Below, piece after piece: positions 1 through 10,400 of a stretch of DNA of 64,000 bases; position 1 is the stretch's first letter, and every line of letters begins with the position of its first letter. Origin of the DNA: Trypanosoma brucei gambiense DAL972 (taxonomy: Eukaryota > Euglenozoa > Kinetoplastea > Trypanosomatida > Trypanosomatidae); contig NC_026741.1 in NCBI RefSeq assembly GCF_000210295.1, forward strand, positions 620,001 through 684,000. The letters run 5' to 3'. The position numbers and the translations under genes are program-made. The notes beneath the pieces were generated by a model. That model was not told the DNA's origin. It worked only from the letters and a program-made list of their open reading frames with translations, and did not search any database.

Positions 1-49
1 TAGGTAGAATTCAGCACAATTCATAGGGCAGGCGTGTCTCGTGTGACAC

Positions 50-343
50 ATGGAGCGCTTCATACAAAGCCGCCGTGTGTGGAACCTCATGGATATCAGG
101 CGGCGGCCACCCGTACTCAACCGCCTACGCGGCGTGCTGCAGTTCGCCCAACAACCAGGTGCTCTTTCCAGACACCGTCAGGGTGGTGACTACAATTGTT
201 CTATGCGCGTAAGTATCTACTCGCGCCCAGGAAAAGTGAGCAGGTTAAACAACGCAGATGCCACATGGCACAACCGCAGTAGAAAAGAAAAGCCGCCCGA
301 CTTTGATCCCTCGGCCTTCCGGCGACGGTACAGGGACTCGTGA
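50..343 (+). CDS. Small basic hypothetical protein (doubtful)
   Basis: A 97-codon frame opens at an ATG directly behind an in-frame stop (TGA at 44-46) and ends at TGA. The product is rich in arginine (for example the runs IRRRPP and AFRRRYRDS) and begins with a short basic stretch that could act as a mitochondrial presequence. I recognise no domain. The orientation matches the polycistronic unit and a pyrimidine-rich stretch follows before the next gene, which is compatible with a real short gene. A frame of this length can also occur by chance in a UTR. The upstream splice region lies outside the window. Confidence 0.3.
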   Translation: MERFIQSRRVWNLMDIRRRPPVLNRLRGVLQFAQQPGALSRHRQGGDYNCSMRVSIYSRPGKVSRLNNADATWHNRSRKEKPPDFDPSAFRRRYRDS

Positions 344-614
344 GTTGAAACCTGTAGTCAAGACTATCTACTTTCGTTTGAGCACTCCTTCACTTTTTGC
401 TGCTCACTTATCCCAACACATGCACTGCACAAAGTTTCGCGCACATAAACTCTTTTAACCATTTATCATCTCTCTGAAGAGAAGGCTTTAAATAGGTGGC
501 ATCGGTTTCAGAGTAATAAAAGTAATAAGGAGGGGGGGAAAAAAAAGAATACAGTAGCAATAAAATATTAACAAAACGCGCGCGTCAGCATTCGTATAGA
601 GGAGGGTAAACGTC

Positions 615-1631
615 ATGTTCCGAAGGCTCACACAGTACACAGGAGTTGTAGGCGCTGTGCGCACCATTGTTGTGTTCAGTCAACAGCACCACATACTGGA
701 GAGCAATCAAAAAGCTCGGAGCAGCCCCAGCAACGTGTGGATCGAAGACTGGGAGGCTGAGAGCTATGGACTGACTCCAGAGCCTGGTGCCGTGTCCACG
801 CAGCTGCTACTAGACAAGCCGCTCGAGCTATATAATTTCGATCAGCTCCTCTCTCCACCGGAGGTAATGGAGGCACCAAAGCACAGCAGTTACAGCTCCC
901 GGAAGGTTTATGGTGAAAAGCTGCAATTCGAGCTCAATGATCGCGCTCAGAAGCATGGGTTCCACAGTAAGTGGTGGTTAACGAGAACGCAGGCTGTGAA
1001 GAACGCCCTCACGTTTAAAAACAACGCACGTAGCTCCATCATTCTCTCGAAGAGCTCACTCAGGTTGTACCACTCCAGTCAGTTGGTTGGCGGAGAAGCA
1101 CTCATGACACATCCCGTATCAGGCGGCTCGAGGAAGCTCTACAGCAGGAAGGGAGATGCATATCAGGTGCTGTGCGAACACATCCGTCAGAACGCCTTCA
1201 ACAGCGGTCTCTACTTTACGAGACGGCAGCTGGAGTTCTTCAAGTTGGCGGTGCAGCCGAGTCAAGCACCTGTGATGATGGATGTCTCATCTGGGGAGCG
1301 GTTCCTCATCTTCAACGTGGAGCAACTCGAGGACCCCGAAGTGGCACTGAGGACTCTCGACCGCTCACCAGTGAGCATTCCGACCTTCCTTCTCTCAGGT
1401 GAACCGATGCAGCACGAAGGGGTAAAAAGGCTTCCCAGGTTTAAGAGCAATTACTGGCTAAGCGGGCGTGATGCTGAGCTGTACCAGTGGCCAATCAAAG
1501 AATCAGAGAAGAAGAGGGGAGTAACGCTAAAGAACGAGGGGAGTGCGTCGCTGCAGGTGGAGTTGTTTAACGTAGAACAGCTGGCAAACCCTGAAGAAGC
1601 ATTCGCCAAGGCTGGACTCTTTGTCCAGTGA
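615..1631 (+). CDS. Probable mitochondrial repeat protein, paralogue of the 3550-4884 gene
   Basis: The 338-residue product starts with a basic, acid-free segment (MFRRLTQYTG...VRTIV) that looks like a mitochondrial presequence. The body is built from a recurring two-part unit. One half is an aromatic/QL motif (LYNFDQL, LYHSSQL, FNVEQL, FNVEQL). The other is an S-x-aromatic-aromatic motif followed by a short helix-like segment (KWWLTRTQAV, LYFTRRQLEF, NYWLSGRDAE). The same units occur in the protein encoded 1.9 kb downstream, so the two genes probably arose by tandem duplication and diverged. I do not recognise a named family. A mitochondrial role, perhaps in RNA metabolism as for many kinetoplastid-specific helical repeat proteins, is inference only. 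The start is the ATG at 615, the first in frame. Confidence 0.85.
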   Translation: MFRRLTQYTGVVGAVRTIVVFSQQHHILESNQKARSSPSNVWIEDWEAESYGLTPEPGAVSTQLLLDKPLELYNFDQLLSPPEVMEAPKHSSYSSRKVYGEKLQFELNDRAQKHGFHSKWWLTRTQAVKNALTFKNNARSSIILSKSSLRLYHSSQLVGGEALMTHPVSGGSRKLYSRKGDAYQVLCEHIRQNAFNSGLYFTRRQLEFFKLAVQPSQAPVMMDVSSGERFLIFNVEQLEDPEVALRTLDRSPVSIPTFLLSGEPMQHEGVKRLPRFKSNYWLSGRDAELYQWPIKESEKKRGVTLKNEGSASLQVELFNVEQLANPEEAFAKAGLFVQ

Positions 1632-3549
1632 TAGAGTGAGTTATCGCGCGAATGGGAACGAAGAGGGCGAACCATAAACAAAAGAGAAGAACAGCACCTC
1701 CGGGAAACCCCCAACGGGGAAGAAAAAGCAAGCAACCGGAGGACAGGAACTCAAAAAATCTTATAAAAGGGAGGAACCGCGGGAAAATGATCGCTCTTTT
1801 TTACACGCAAATGAACTCATGCAGTAGGGGGAGAGATGGGTTGGCGCTGCACTCACTACGAAAGAAAAGAAGTAGGAGAGCGAAAATCTAGTTGTATTTA
1901 TGGGTGACGAGGTGCGACCAAGGATCTTCGATATGCGCCGCTAAACCAGTTAACCGGGTGTGCGTTTATACTCATTTACACGGGAAAGGCACAAGATGCG
2001 GTGTTGGGGGACAGCGAAGAGAGTGTCCTTCAAGATTGAACGGAATTGTTTGGACATGGTAAAAGAGATAATGGGGCGTAGAGTGAATTACTAGGGCAAC
2101 GGTCGAACACAACCACGCCACCTATACTTGGTGTGGTTTACCTCTTCTCTGTTGACTCCTCAGGTCTTTGTTTTGCTGCTTGATCCCCCAGCATAGTGCC
2201 TCCAAGTGGTTAGAGGTTTGTGAACCGAGGTGTGTGCGTCACAGGTTCAGTAGCATTAACCGTTCCTCCCTTACTTTATTTTTGAGAAATTACGTTATTT
2301 CTACCACACTTTTTCTCCGCACATGGGGCAAAGTTTCCCATTCCTCCGTGTGGCACGCGCCAGTCTTGCCAGTTATATATTTATTTATATATCCGCCTTT
2401 TTGTCTTCATCTGCCCCGGTTGGTAGTTGTGCGCGTATCACCTTGGGCCAGGCTTGTCGCGCAGCATAGATTAATGCACTTGTTTATTGGCTAAGGATTT
2501 TTGTGGGCCTTTTGTACGTTCTGAGGGCATTGAGTGGGCTGTCGATTTTGTTGTAAAGGGGTGGAGAAACTGATTGTGGCTACGCCAATTGGGAACCATG
2601 TCTGCTTCACTCTGCCGCACATGGGGAGGGGGAAAAAGAAGTAAAGTGGAAGGGTGAAGGAGTGAGTTGTCAAACGTACTCGTGCTGTTATTCTGTGCAT
2701 ACGTAACCTCTGTCTTGCAGAGCCCCACCCCAATATTTTTGCGGGTCACTTCCTTCCCTCCCCCCCCTTTCCCTCATTTTTGGTGTTCTCTTCCCAAAAT
2801 TTATTTATTCCCTTCCACGGGAGCGTCCCATTAAATGATTTCCCCAAAGTTCTTTATCTTACCGATTTTGTTTTCTCTGTTTTGCAGAGGATTTACTAGC
2901 TTTTGCTGTTTGACAGTCCGAAGCAAAGCAACAAAGAGAGTAGTAAAAAAGAACCATGCTCACGACGTGTTTCGCTCAGTTGTGGTAATATTCTTCCCCG
3001 ATGCTCTCCGTTTCAGTTTATTTCACCCGTCACACACGTCCAAAAGCACACCGGCCATCACTGTGAGTCTCACATACATCCGTACTCGGGTCCAGCCGTC
3101 AATTCAGGTGGAGGAGAAGGAAGGGGCTGGCAGCGTCCAGACACCTCTGAAGTAGAGGTGTGTAGGAGGGGAATGCGAGAGGAGTAAAATAATTAACCTA
3201 TGGGATGGATACTAGACGGAAAGAACAAGCTTATGTATAAGCGGCTTACGCATGTAATAGTCAATTTGTCTTTAATGTGGATAAAACATGCTTTCCTGGT
3301 TGTGGTGAACTCTCTGTTCATCTCGCCTTTCATCTTTTTCGTGTGCTTCTCTTTCCGTTCGTGCCTGTGGAAACCTAAACTCACACTGTCGTTTAAACTA
3401 TTACGAACAAAACCCGAGGGTTCGCGTGGCCTTCGCTTCCGGAGCATTGATTGTCATCACTGCGGGGGACGCGGGTGAACACGCTACGGCACTCATTTAT
3501 AGACGTAGACACATCAGGCATAGCGCAACGCACCTGACATATAAGTTAA
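1632..3549 (+). other. Intergenic/UTR stretch without a convincing gene
   Basis: About 1.9 kb between two paralogous genes. It carries several pyrimidine-rich tracts (for example around 2750-2790, with CCCCCCC, and 2860-2890 ending in TTTTGCAG) that can serve as polyadenylation/trans-splicing signals for the downstream gene. Short frames on both strands have low-complexity translations and no recognisable domain. I see no RNA gene. Confidence 0.6.
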
Positions 3550-4884
3550 ATGCGGTGTTCAGCGCGCCTTGCCGCTGTCTTTACGCCGGCGATGCCTCAT
3601 TTGGATGCTTTTCTCAGACGTCACACCCGACCCGATCACCGATTGCGCCATCATCCACTGTGGCTCAGTGAAGAAGACCTGCAGCACCTAGGAAACATTT
3701 CCATCGACAGGACGAACCATTGTGGCAGCAGTCTATGTAAAGCGGATGGGCCTCTACCAACTGTGCTGGTGGAAGCTCCACGCACGGTTTTCCTCTACAA
3801 CATGGACCAACTTCCTCCTGAGTGCGAGGTCCGGTGGCAGTTTCCGCCCGTAGACGTGCCATCGTCGGTGAGCAGTATGACAGGTTACAAACTTAAATCC
3901 CGCGAACTACTGGAAAAAGCCCGCCATGAGATGGGCTACGAGTCCAACTGGTGGGGCACAAAGGCGGCGTGGGCCAAGAAAGGAGTCATGGTGGATATGA
4001 ACTTGCTACCCACGCCCGTTCCTTCATTACATGTCAGCCAATTCCTTCACATATCATTCCTCGTGAACGGTGATCACGTATTGAAGAACTCGTACATCTC
4101 TGGGAAGACCGGCTCATTAAAATCTTGGACAAGCCATGAGGGTGTACCATCGGCATACGAGGATTTTCAGCGGCTGGTGAAAGAACATATGCAGGCCCAT
4201 AGTTTTGCCTCTCCTCTATACTTCTCGGAGTCTTCACTCCGGAACGCAGGGATTTCCATCCGGCCAGGTGTTCACCCCCTGGACTTTTCCGATGTTCAAC
4301 ACACGAACAGCTACATAGGGAACAGGAAACTTGCGCTTCAGGAACTCACAACTACCTACCAACAATACTACCACTTGTCACAGCTTGTGTTCCCAGCTGG
4401 CTACAGAATTCCACGGTCCGTAGTTGAGGTGGAGCGTCAGAACCCCGGTGTGCCAATCCACGGAATGACTGGTCGATTGCTGAGTGTCCCTGAGCTACAT
4501 CCCGAAGCAATCGTGAACTCCAGCGCACCTGAATTGGCACCGTTTGTGATGCGGGGCAGCAATGAGACCGGCAGTAATGAGCCCAACAATGTTTCATCAG
4601 TTGTGGACTTGGAATCCCCGTGTGCTGCGTATGGAAGGAACTTGTGGTACTTACCACAAGACGTGCTTGAAGCGGGTGGTGTGGTTGATCCAAACGCAAT
4701 GCCCGTGGAGGCTGCTGTTGGTAGTCACTCTGACAAGAGGCGGCGCAAACTTTACAATGTCGAACAATTGGTGATTCCACTTGAGGGTTACAAAGCAGTT
4801 GGTTGCATTGCTACCATGAACCGTTTCGTTCAGTCAGACAAGCCGCCATGTGCTGGAACCTTAGCGGGTGATGAGTTGGGGTAG
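3550..4884 (+). CDS. Probable mitochondrial repeat protein, paralogue of the 615-1631 gene
   Basis: A 444-residue protein. The first 40 residues are rich in Arg/His/Ala and nearly free of acids (MRCSARLAAVF...FLRRH), a plausible mitochondrial presequence. The rest repeats the unit seen in the upstream gene: QL motifs (LYNMDQL, YYHLSQL, LYNVEQL) alternate with aromatic motifs (NWWGTKAAWAKKGV, LYFSESSLRNAGI, NLWYLPQDVLEAGGV). Each aromatic motif is followed by a segment ending in Gly-Val/Ile. It is about 100 residues longer than its neighbour, consistent with extra or more widely spaced units. No catalytic motif is visible. The two neighbouring genes sharing this architecture, next to a second candidate mitochondrial gene (the EngB-type GTPase), suggest an organellar function, but that is inferred from targeting and context alone. 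Confidence 0.85.
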   Translation: MRCSARLAAVFTPAMPHLDAFLRRHTRPDHRLRHHPLWLSEEDLQHLGNISIDRTNHCGSSLCKADGPLPTVLVEAPRTVFLYNMDQLPPECEVRWQFPPVDVPSSVSSMTGYKLKSRELLEKARHEMGYESNWWGTKAAWAKKGVMVDMNLLPTPVPSLHVSQFLHISFLVNGDHVLKNSYISGKTGSLKSWTSHEGVPSAYEDFQRLVKEHMQAHSFASPLYFSESSLRNAGISIRPGVHPLDFSDVQHTNSYIGNRKLALQELTTTYQQYYHLSQLVFPAGYRIPRSVVEVERQNPGVPIHGMTGRLLSVPELHPEAIVNSSAPELAPFVMRGSNETGSNEPNNVSSVVDLESPCAAYGRNLWYLPQDVLEAGGVVDPNAMPVEAAVGSHSDKRRRKLYNVEQLVIPLEGYKAVGCIATMNRFVQSDKPPCAGTLAGDELG

Positions 4885-5608
4885 CAATTGGTGAGCCCTG
4901 GGAAAAGTGGAGACTCGCCCAGGACTCTGAGTGGAGAAAACAGCGATGAAGAGGGGGGTTTGGGGGTAAGCTAATGGTTGCCGAGCTCGGTAGAAGGATC
5001 ACGGACGGTTGGCCCTCGCGGTGGAGCGAACGGTGGAACGCCTTGAGTTTGGCACCATATGTTTGCGTTGTCTGCACGAAGGGGTGCCAAGTGATTCGTT
5101 TCACAAGTTATTATTTTCACATACAACTCTTTTACTCTCCTTTCATTTGTCGATTCTGCACCTATCCCTGCGACCTGCTACCGGCCTTGGATGGCGAACT
5201 TCTTTGTGCATTGAATCTGGATCCCACTTCCCTTTCCAATTTTATTCTCCAGTGACAATTTTGTGCCATTCTTTTTTTCAGTCATCCCTGTTTGTTTGGA
5301 GGGGGATTCTCGATGTGGTGGCATCACTGGTGCTGGTAGAAACCCAACCTGGGAACGGAGAGCCTCTACCACACGTCGGCTCCGTGCGAACCGAGCGCCT
5401 CCCGGGTCCTAGCGGGTGGTTTTTTTTTTATAAATTCGTTTTGATGTATTGTTGTGAGAGTTTAGGGACCTGCAGGAGGGATACAAGGTGTTGTGAAACG
5501 GGTTGGGTTACAAATCGTGTGCTTATAATTCTTTTTCTCGTTTCGGTTGTTTCTGCGAGCTAGGCCAGTGAAAGAATTTGAGAATTGGGCTTCCATAAGC
5601 TGGCTGTT
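4885..5608 (+). other. Intergenic/UTR stretch
   Basis: About 720 bases between genes. It contains pyrimidine-rich runs around 5125-5160 and 5225-5290 and the string TTTCTGCGAGCTAG shortly before the next ATG, compatible with a trans-splice acceptor. A long frame across 5009-5563 lacks an ATG at its 5' end and reads as cysteine/leucine-rich translated UTR. I see no gene. Confidence 0.5.
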
Positions 5609-7042
5609 ATGACGAGCAAGCATGTGGTGGGGAATGTTTTCGCTGCTACGGCTGTTCTGCGATGTGGACGCTTCGTCAGCGGTACGCGATTAGGATGTAG
5701 CTCCGGGAAAATTATTATCCCGACACTTCCTACTTCAGGGGTGGTTGAAAGGAACCTCGGATCGTTTTCCTCCACTTCGGCTCTGGGCCGTGGAAGCAGC
5801 GAGTACTACGAAAACAAGAGGATGGACCCTGCAGTGGGACAATTTCTTGGCGGTGATGCCAGTGCTACACTTCGGCGGCAGCAGCAGCTTGAGCATTTTC
5901 GCAACGCTACGGAGGACGCCGCCGTGAGGATATGGCGGGACTCTAAGAGCCACATTCGACGGCAGGAAAAACTTGTGCAAGATATAGGTGTAGAAGGGGC
6001 AGTTCGAGAGCTGCTCCAGCCTACACAAATTTCATTTCGTCAGGAGCTACGTCAGCGCCCATTGGACCGCGGTATCCTGGAGGAAATATATAAGGGACTG
6101 CACGGGAGGCGGATCGAAAGGCAGTTGAAAAGGGGCGTGTCATGGGAGCATTGGATTACAAAGGGTGATGGCACCGCACCGGTGTTCACCGCCTCTAGGA
6201 AGGCACAGCAAACATTTGCGTTTGGTGGTAACATTAAGCTAGTGGCGAAGGCGACACACCCCAAACAGTTCCCGGTTATGGCCATGGGTGGAGGGTATGA
6301 AAGCAGCAACGGTGTTTTCGCAATGGGGGAGTCGCAGCGTTTGGTGCCGGAGGTCGCGTTCGTTGGTCGCACTTCGAGTGGAAAATCGTCACTGGTGAAT
6401 GCCATTGTAAATGCGATGGTTGCACCGTATGGGCACCTGCAGGGGACGACTAGCTCCGTTAACTTCTACAACATTGCAGACAAAATAGTACTTGTAGACT
6501 GCCCGGGGTACGGTTATTATAATCCAATGGAAACACCTCATCTGGACGCGGAGAATGCCGTGGCGTCAATGCGTGCGTATCTCACTTCATGCAGCCGTTG
6601 CGTTGACGAGAAGCAAGCGGTGGCGGGTACGGGCCGTATCAACATAGCAGAGCGGGCCGCTAAGGACAAGGCGGCAAAGCATGGGAACAGAAGTCGCATT
6701 CGTGCTCCGGGTGTACCTCGTCCGATTAAGCGTGTATTCGTTTGTGTGTCTGCACGCGGGATGCAACACAGTGATTTGGCGTACCTGGACCACCTAGAGA
6801 CTCTCTCCCTTCCCTTCTCTGTTGTTCTCACAAAAACGGATGCCGCGCCCATTCGATTTCTTGCGCGGCTTGCGGACCACACACGCTGCCAGCTTGTTCA
6901 TTACAAGAATTGCAAGGAGCTACTTCTAACGAGCTCACTTCGGCTTGCCGGAATTGACAAAATGCAGAGTCTTATTGGAAGTATGGCACTTGGGGAAGAC
7001 AAGCTGCATGGCGCGACGACTGACTTCAGCGCCATTGTTTAA
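5609..7042 (+). CDS. EngB/YihA-type GTPase, probably mitochondrial
   Basis: The 477-residue protein carries the G motifs of the EngB (YihA/YsxC) family in order: P-loop GRTSSGKSS near residue 252, a G2 threonine in GTTSSVNF, G3 DCPGYG near 297, G4 TKTD near 408, and a plausible G5 TSSLR in the C-terminal part. Bacterial EngB is about 200 residues and helps assemble the large ribosomal subunit. Here a roughly 240-residue N-terminal extension precedes the G domain. A basic insert rich in Lys/Arg/Ala (about residues 330-375) separates G3 from G4. The N-terminus (MTSKHVVGNVFAATAVLRCGRF) could be a mitochondrial presequence, so a role in mitoribosome assembly is the natural inference. The frame opens upstream at a TTG; I take the first ATG, at 5609. 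Confidence 0.88.
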   Translation: MTSKHVVGNVFAATAVLRCGRFVSGTRLGCSSGKIIIPTLPTSGVVERNLGSFSSTSALGRGSSEYYENKRMDPAVGQFLGGDASATLRRQQQLEHFRNATEDAAVRIWRDSKSHIRRQEKLVQDIGVEGAVRELLQPTQISFRQELRQRPLDRGILEEIYKGLHGRRIERQLKRGVSWEHWITKGDGTAPVFTASRKAQQTFAFGGNIKLVAKATHPKQFPVMAMGGGYESSNGVFAMGESQRLVPEVAFVGRTSSGKSSLVNAIVNAMVAPYGHLQGTTSSVNFYNIADKIVLVDCPGYGYYNPMETPHLDAENAVASMRAYLTSCSRCVDEKQAVAGTGRINIAERAAKDKAAKHGNRSRIRAPGVPRPIKRVFVCVSARGMQHSDLAYLDHLETLSLPFSVVLTKTDAAPIRFLARLADHTRCQLVHYKNCKELLLTSSLRLAGIDKMQSLIGSMALGEDKLHGATTDFSAIV

Positions 7043-7406
7043 CGTTCTAGTCTTTTTTGTGACTGCAAACTGGTGTTTCGGTGAAGTGCCTGTCTTGTTG
7101 GTTGGGTGCGAACTGTGTTGAGATACCGTGGAGATTATGGGTTCTTGAAATTACGAAACCAGGTTCACGTGGCCAAGTCACTTCTGTTAATTTTTTTTCA
7201 TCTACATAACTAGCGGTAGAGAACGATAATTGTACACATACAAAAGTTTTTGTTCTTCACAGTTTTGGGCCGAAAAAAGCGAAGTACAGGCAGACCATAT
7301 AGTCAGTGTACTTCAAGTTTCCTTTCACCTCAGCGGATCGAAGTCGTATCAGTGAGGCGGTCGTTTCGCATCTTGTTTCACATATTCCCATCCTTGGCTC
7401 GTCGAT
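7043..7406 (+). other. Intergenic region with trans-splice signal for the IP3 receptor
   Basis: These 364 bases hold a T-run at about 7189-7200 and the string TTTTTGTTCTTCACAG ending near 7262, a good polypyrimidine/AG trans-splice acceptor for the following gene. No separate gene is visible. Confidence 0.5.
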
Positions 7407-10400
7407 ATGAGCCAAAGCCGTGTTCCTATAAGGTATGGAGCCTTTATTCACCTCTCCTGCGACGAAGGGTACGTTACAGCGGGAGGGTTGGGTAATGAAG
7501 GGTTGTTCATACGGAACAAGAATGAGCTAAGCGACGATGCCGAGCCACTACCGCTTTTTGGGTTTGAAACAAGCGTTTTTCAGATCCTACCTCCAACAGT
7601 GGCTAAAGTCGCGGCAGAGGAGGGGTTGAGCAAAGGCAACCGGGCTCCAAACAGCAACCCTCTTTCGGACGGTGTCAGTAATATTTACTCGACACAACAG
7701 GTGACTTTCGGGCAATTGTTTGTGCTGGTCCATGCGGTGAGCCGCCTACACGTGGCGGCACTGCCGTCGGAACCTTCTGAGAGGGACCCTGACTGCGCCC
7801 GGCTTGTGCTCGCACCGCCTGGTGAAATTGAGCAAACCTTCTGCCAGTTTATCTTCACACCGCGTTACACAACGCACGGTGAAGGAGATGTCGTGTGCCG
7901 AGGTGATGAAGTATTGGTGCAGCTGGCCAGCATCCCTATATTCCTTCAAACTACGGTGGTGTCACCTACACGCCCGGTAAAACACGAAACTTTTGGAAGT
8001 GCAAGCTTCCCCTACGAACCGACTGATGGATGTGGACGTGGGAACAGTTGGAGTGCTGGCACCCGTATGGCACTATCTGCTGTGTTGGGAGCACCAGAGG
8101 TTAACTTATCGGAGGCAAAAGCACTCGTTTTTGTTGTTGAGCGCTATGACATCGATCGAGATAAAGCGGAACATCAACGTATTCTGCACCGCATCCCCCG
8201 GCCGTGCGTTTCCGCAGGTGTGCCGGTAATATTTTACCATCTCGAGCACAAGCGGGTACTGGCTACGAGTGTCGCAATGCCCCCTTGCCAAGGGGGTGGC
8301 AAGATTGGAGTGTCAGGCGTGGCGCCAAGGGGCAATGAAGGTGGTGGGGAACGCGATCATTTGCTCAAGACAAGACAGACTCACTCAGTGATGGGAAATG
8401 TTACCGTGATATGCCACGCTTCAGGGAGGTTTGCTGCGGCGGGGAGTTCGAAGTCGCAGGGAAGTGATTCCCATTCCGCAGGAGCGACAAGCCTCGACTC
8501 CGACCCATGTAGTACTAAAGGAAAGGCACCCGATGACCGTAAAAGGGTGAATGGTGTCGGTGGTGCCGCCCTCCCGCTCTTCGCAGTGGATAAGGGTGTA
8601 GCTGATGGAACGTTCAGTGAAGAGGGAGCCCTCAGCGGGTTGCAGTGCAGTTGCACCGCTTTGTGGATATTAGAAAACGAGCAACCAACGGTAGGTGGGG
8701 CCGTGAATATGAATTCGGGAGTGTATCGCCTCCGTCAAGCCTGTTCTAACTTATACGTTGCTGTGGAAGGGTCAGCCGTTGATACTATACTTGAGGGGGA
8801 CGGTTCTCCTGAGGGATCTGTTGTGTCGCAGAGGTCCTGTTGTAACCTCACTGGAGATATCGTAAACGAGGAGGGGGGTGATGTGGTTCGCCCCACAACG
8901 CTGTCCATGATTCCGCCACCACGTACACCGAAAGACCTTCAACGCACACTTTTCAGACTAAGCCCCATGTTTAACACAGATTGCGGGTATCTTATCGAGA
9001 ATGACTGCTTGCTACTGCAGAACGTCGCCACAGACATGTATCTGTGCACAAGTGAGGGAAGTGAAACTCTTTCTCTATCATGGAAGCCATCAAATATTGA
9101 TTTGATAGTCGTCCGAAGGGCCGCAACGGACGTCCAGGATAGCGTCCTATTTCTTTGGTCCCAATGTGAAACACTTAGTGGGTACCGTGATGCCTTCCAG
9201 GTACTGACAACGGAAGGAACGGCAACGCACCAGCAACAAACGGAAGCGGACGGTGAACATGGACAGGGCAGGTATCCTTCGGCAGAAGGTTCAACCAGCC
9301 CCACTCTGATGGAAGGAAGAATGGCAATTGTATCGGATTATGATCACATTCCAGAAAGTTTTGTACGACCTAGCAAAACGTGCCCCAAAGGCAGTAACGT
9401 AGGTACTGGTTATGCTTCGCTTCTTCCGGTTATTTGTGCCTGCCAGCGTACGCTCGCCGAGCTCATAATTTTTTGTTCAATCTCTCCTGAACGAAATGTT
9501 CTGCGAAGAGACGGCATACCTATCCCGAACCACCAGCATATGTTGGTTGAACTGTGCGTTCACCGCCTAGTTATTGATGTTATTCTCGCCCCCTTTTCAA
9601 AGTTTGGGGTGAGAGCTGACCGATCGGTGGGAAAGCATGCACAATGCTGCGGGCAGTGGGGCTGTTCTTCTTGGCTTCCACCGCTTCCACTGTCTGGCGG
9701 AGTGGTGGATGTTAACGACCTTTTACTGAAGATGCACCGAGAGATTCATATCGTCTGTCGTCTTGGTTTTCGACTCTTAAGGCAAATGGTCCGTCAAGCG
9801 CCGGAGCTCAAGGCAGGATTTGAAAACTATATACCGTATTTTCTGGCTTTTGACGGGTACAAGCTAGAGGTTGTCGATTCGCTGACAAGGCTCTTTTCGG
9901 AGAACCCCGCCGTGAGGAACTCATCTTTGGAACTTGTGGTTAATCACTACATCGCTGGCCTCCACCTCACGCGTTCCGGAAGATATCTGCAGTTGCTATG
10001 CTCCATGTGTTCTGTTGGGACCCACGGCGTGACGGAACGTCAGCGACTTGTGTGTCAAAAACTTCTCGTTGAAAATGCTAACGCATTGTACAGCTTTGTG
10101 CTTGATAGTGGCGGCGAGTGGGCCGTTAAAACTGACAAGGATGAACCGCCAATACCGTGTAACATCCTTTTTTCAGGACAGCAACAAGACGGCGGAGAAG
10201 AGGAAGGAACGAAGCTGAGGGAATACGTGCAGAGCGAATTGGAGCTACTGGGTGCCCTGTGTCTGGATGGGTGCCCACCTTTATGTAGGGAAGAAGTAGC
10301 CAAAGTGTTCCCTTCACCAGTGCTCCTGAGGGCTTTACGCAACTTTTCGCCGAAATGGCCTGAAGTGAGCGACCGGTCGCGCGTCTGTGACGTTGTGCGG

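Noticed and set aside
5009..5563. 184-codon plus-strand frame before the EngB gene
   Set aside because: It lacks an ATG start and has UTR-like composition over the pyrimidine tracts.
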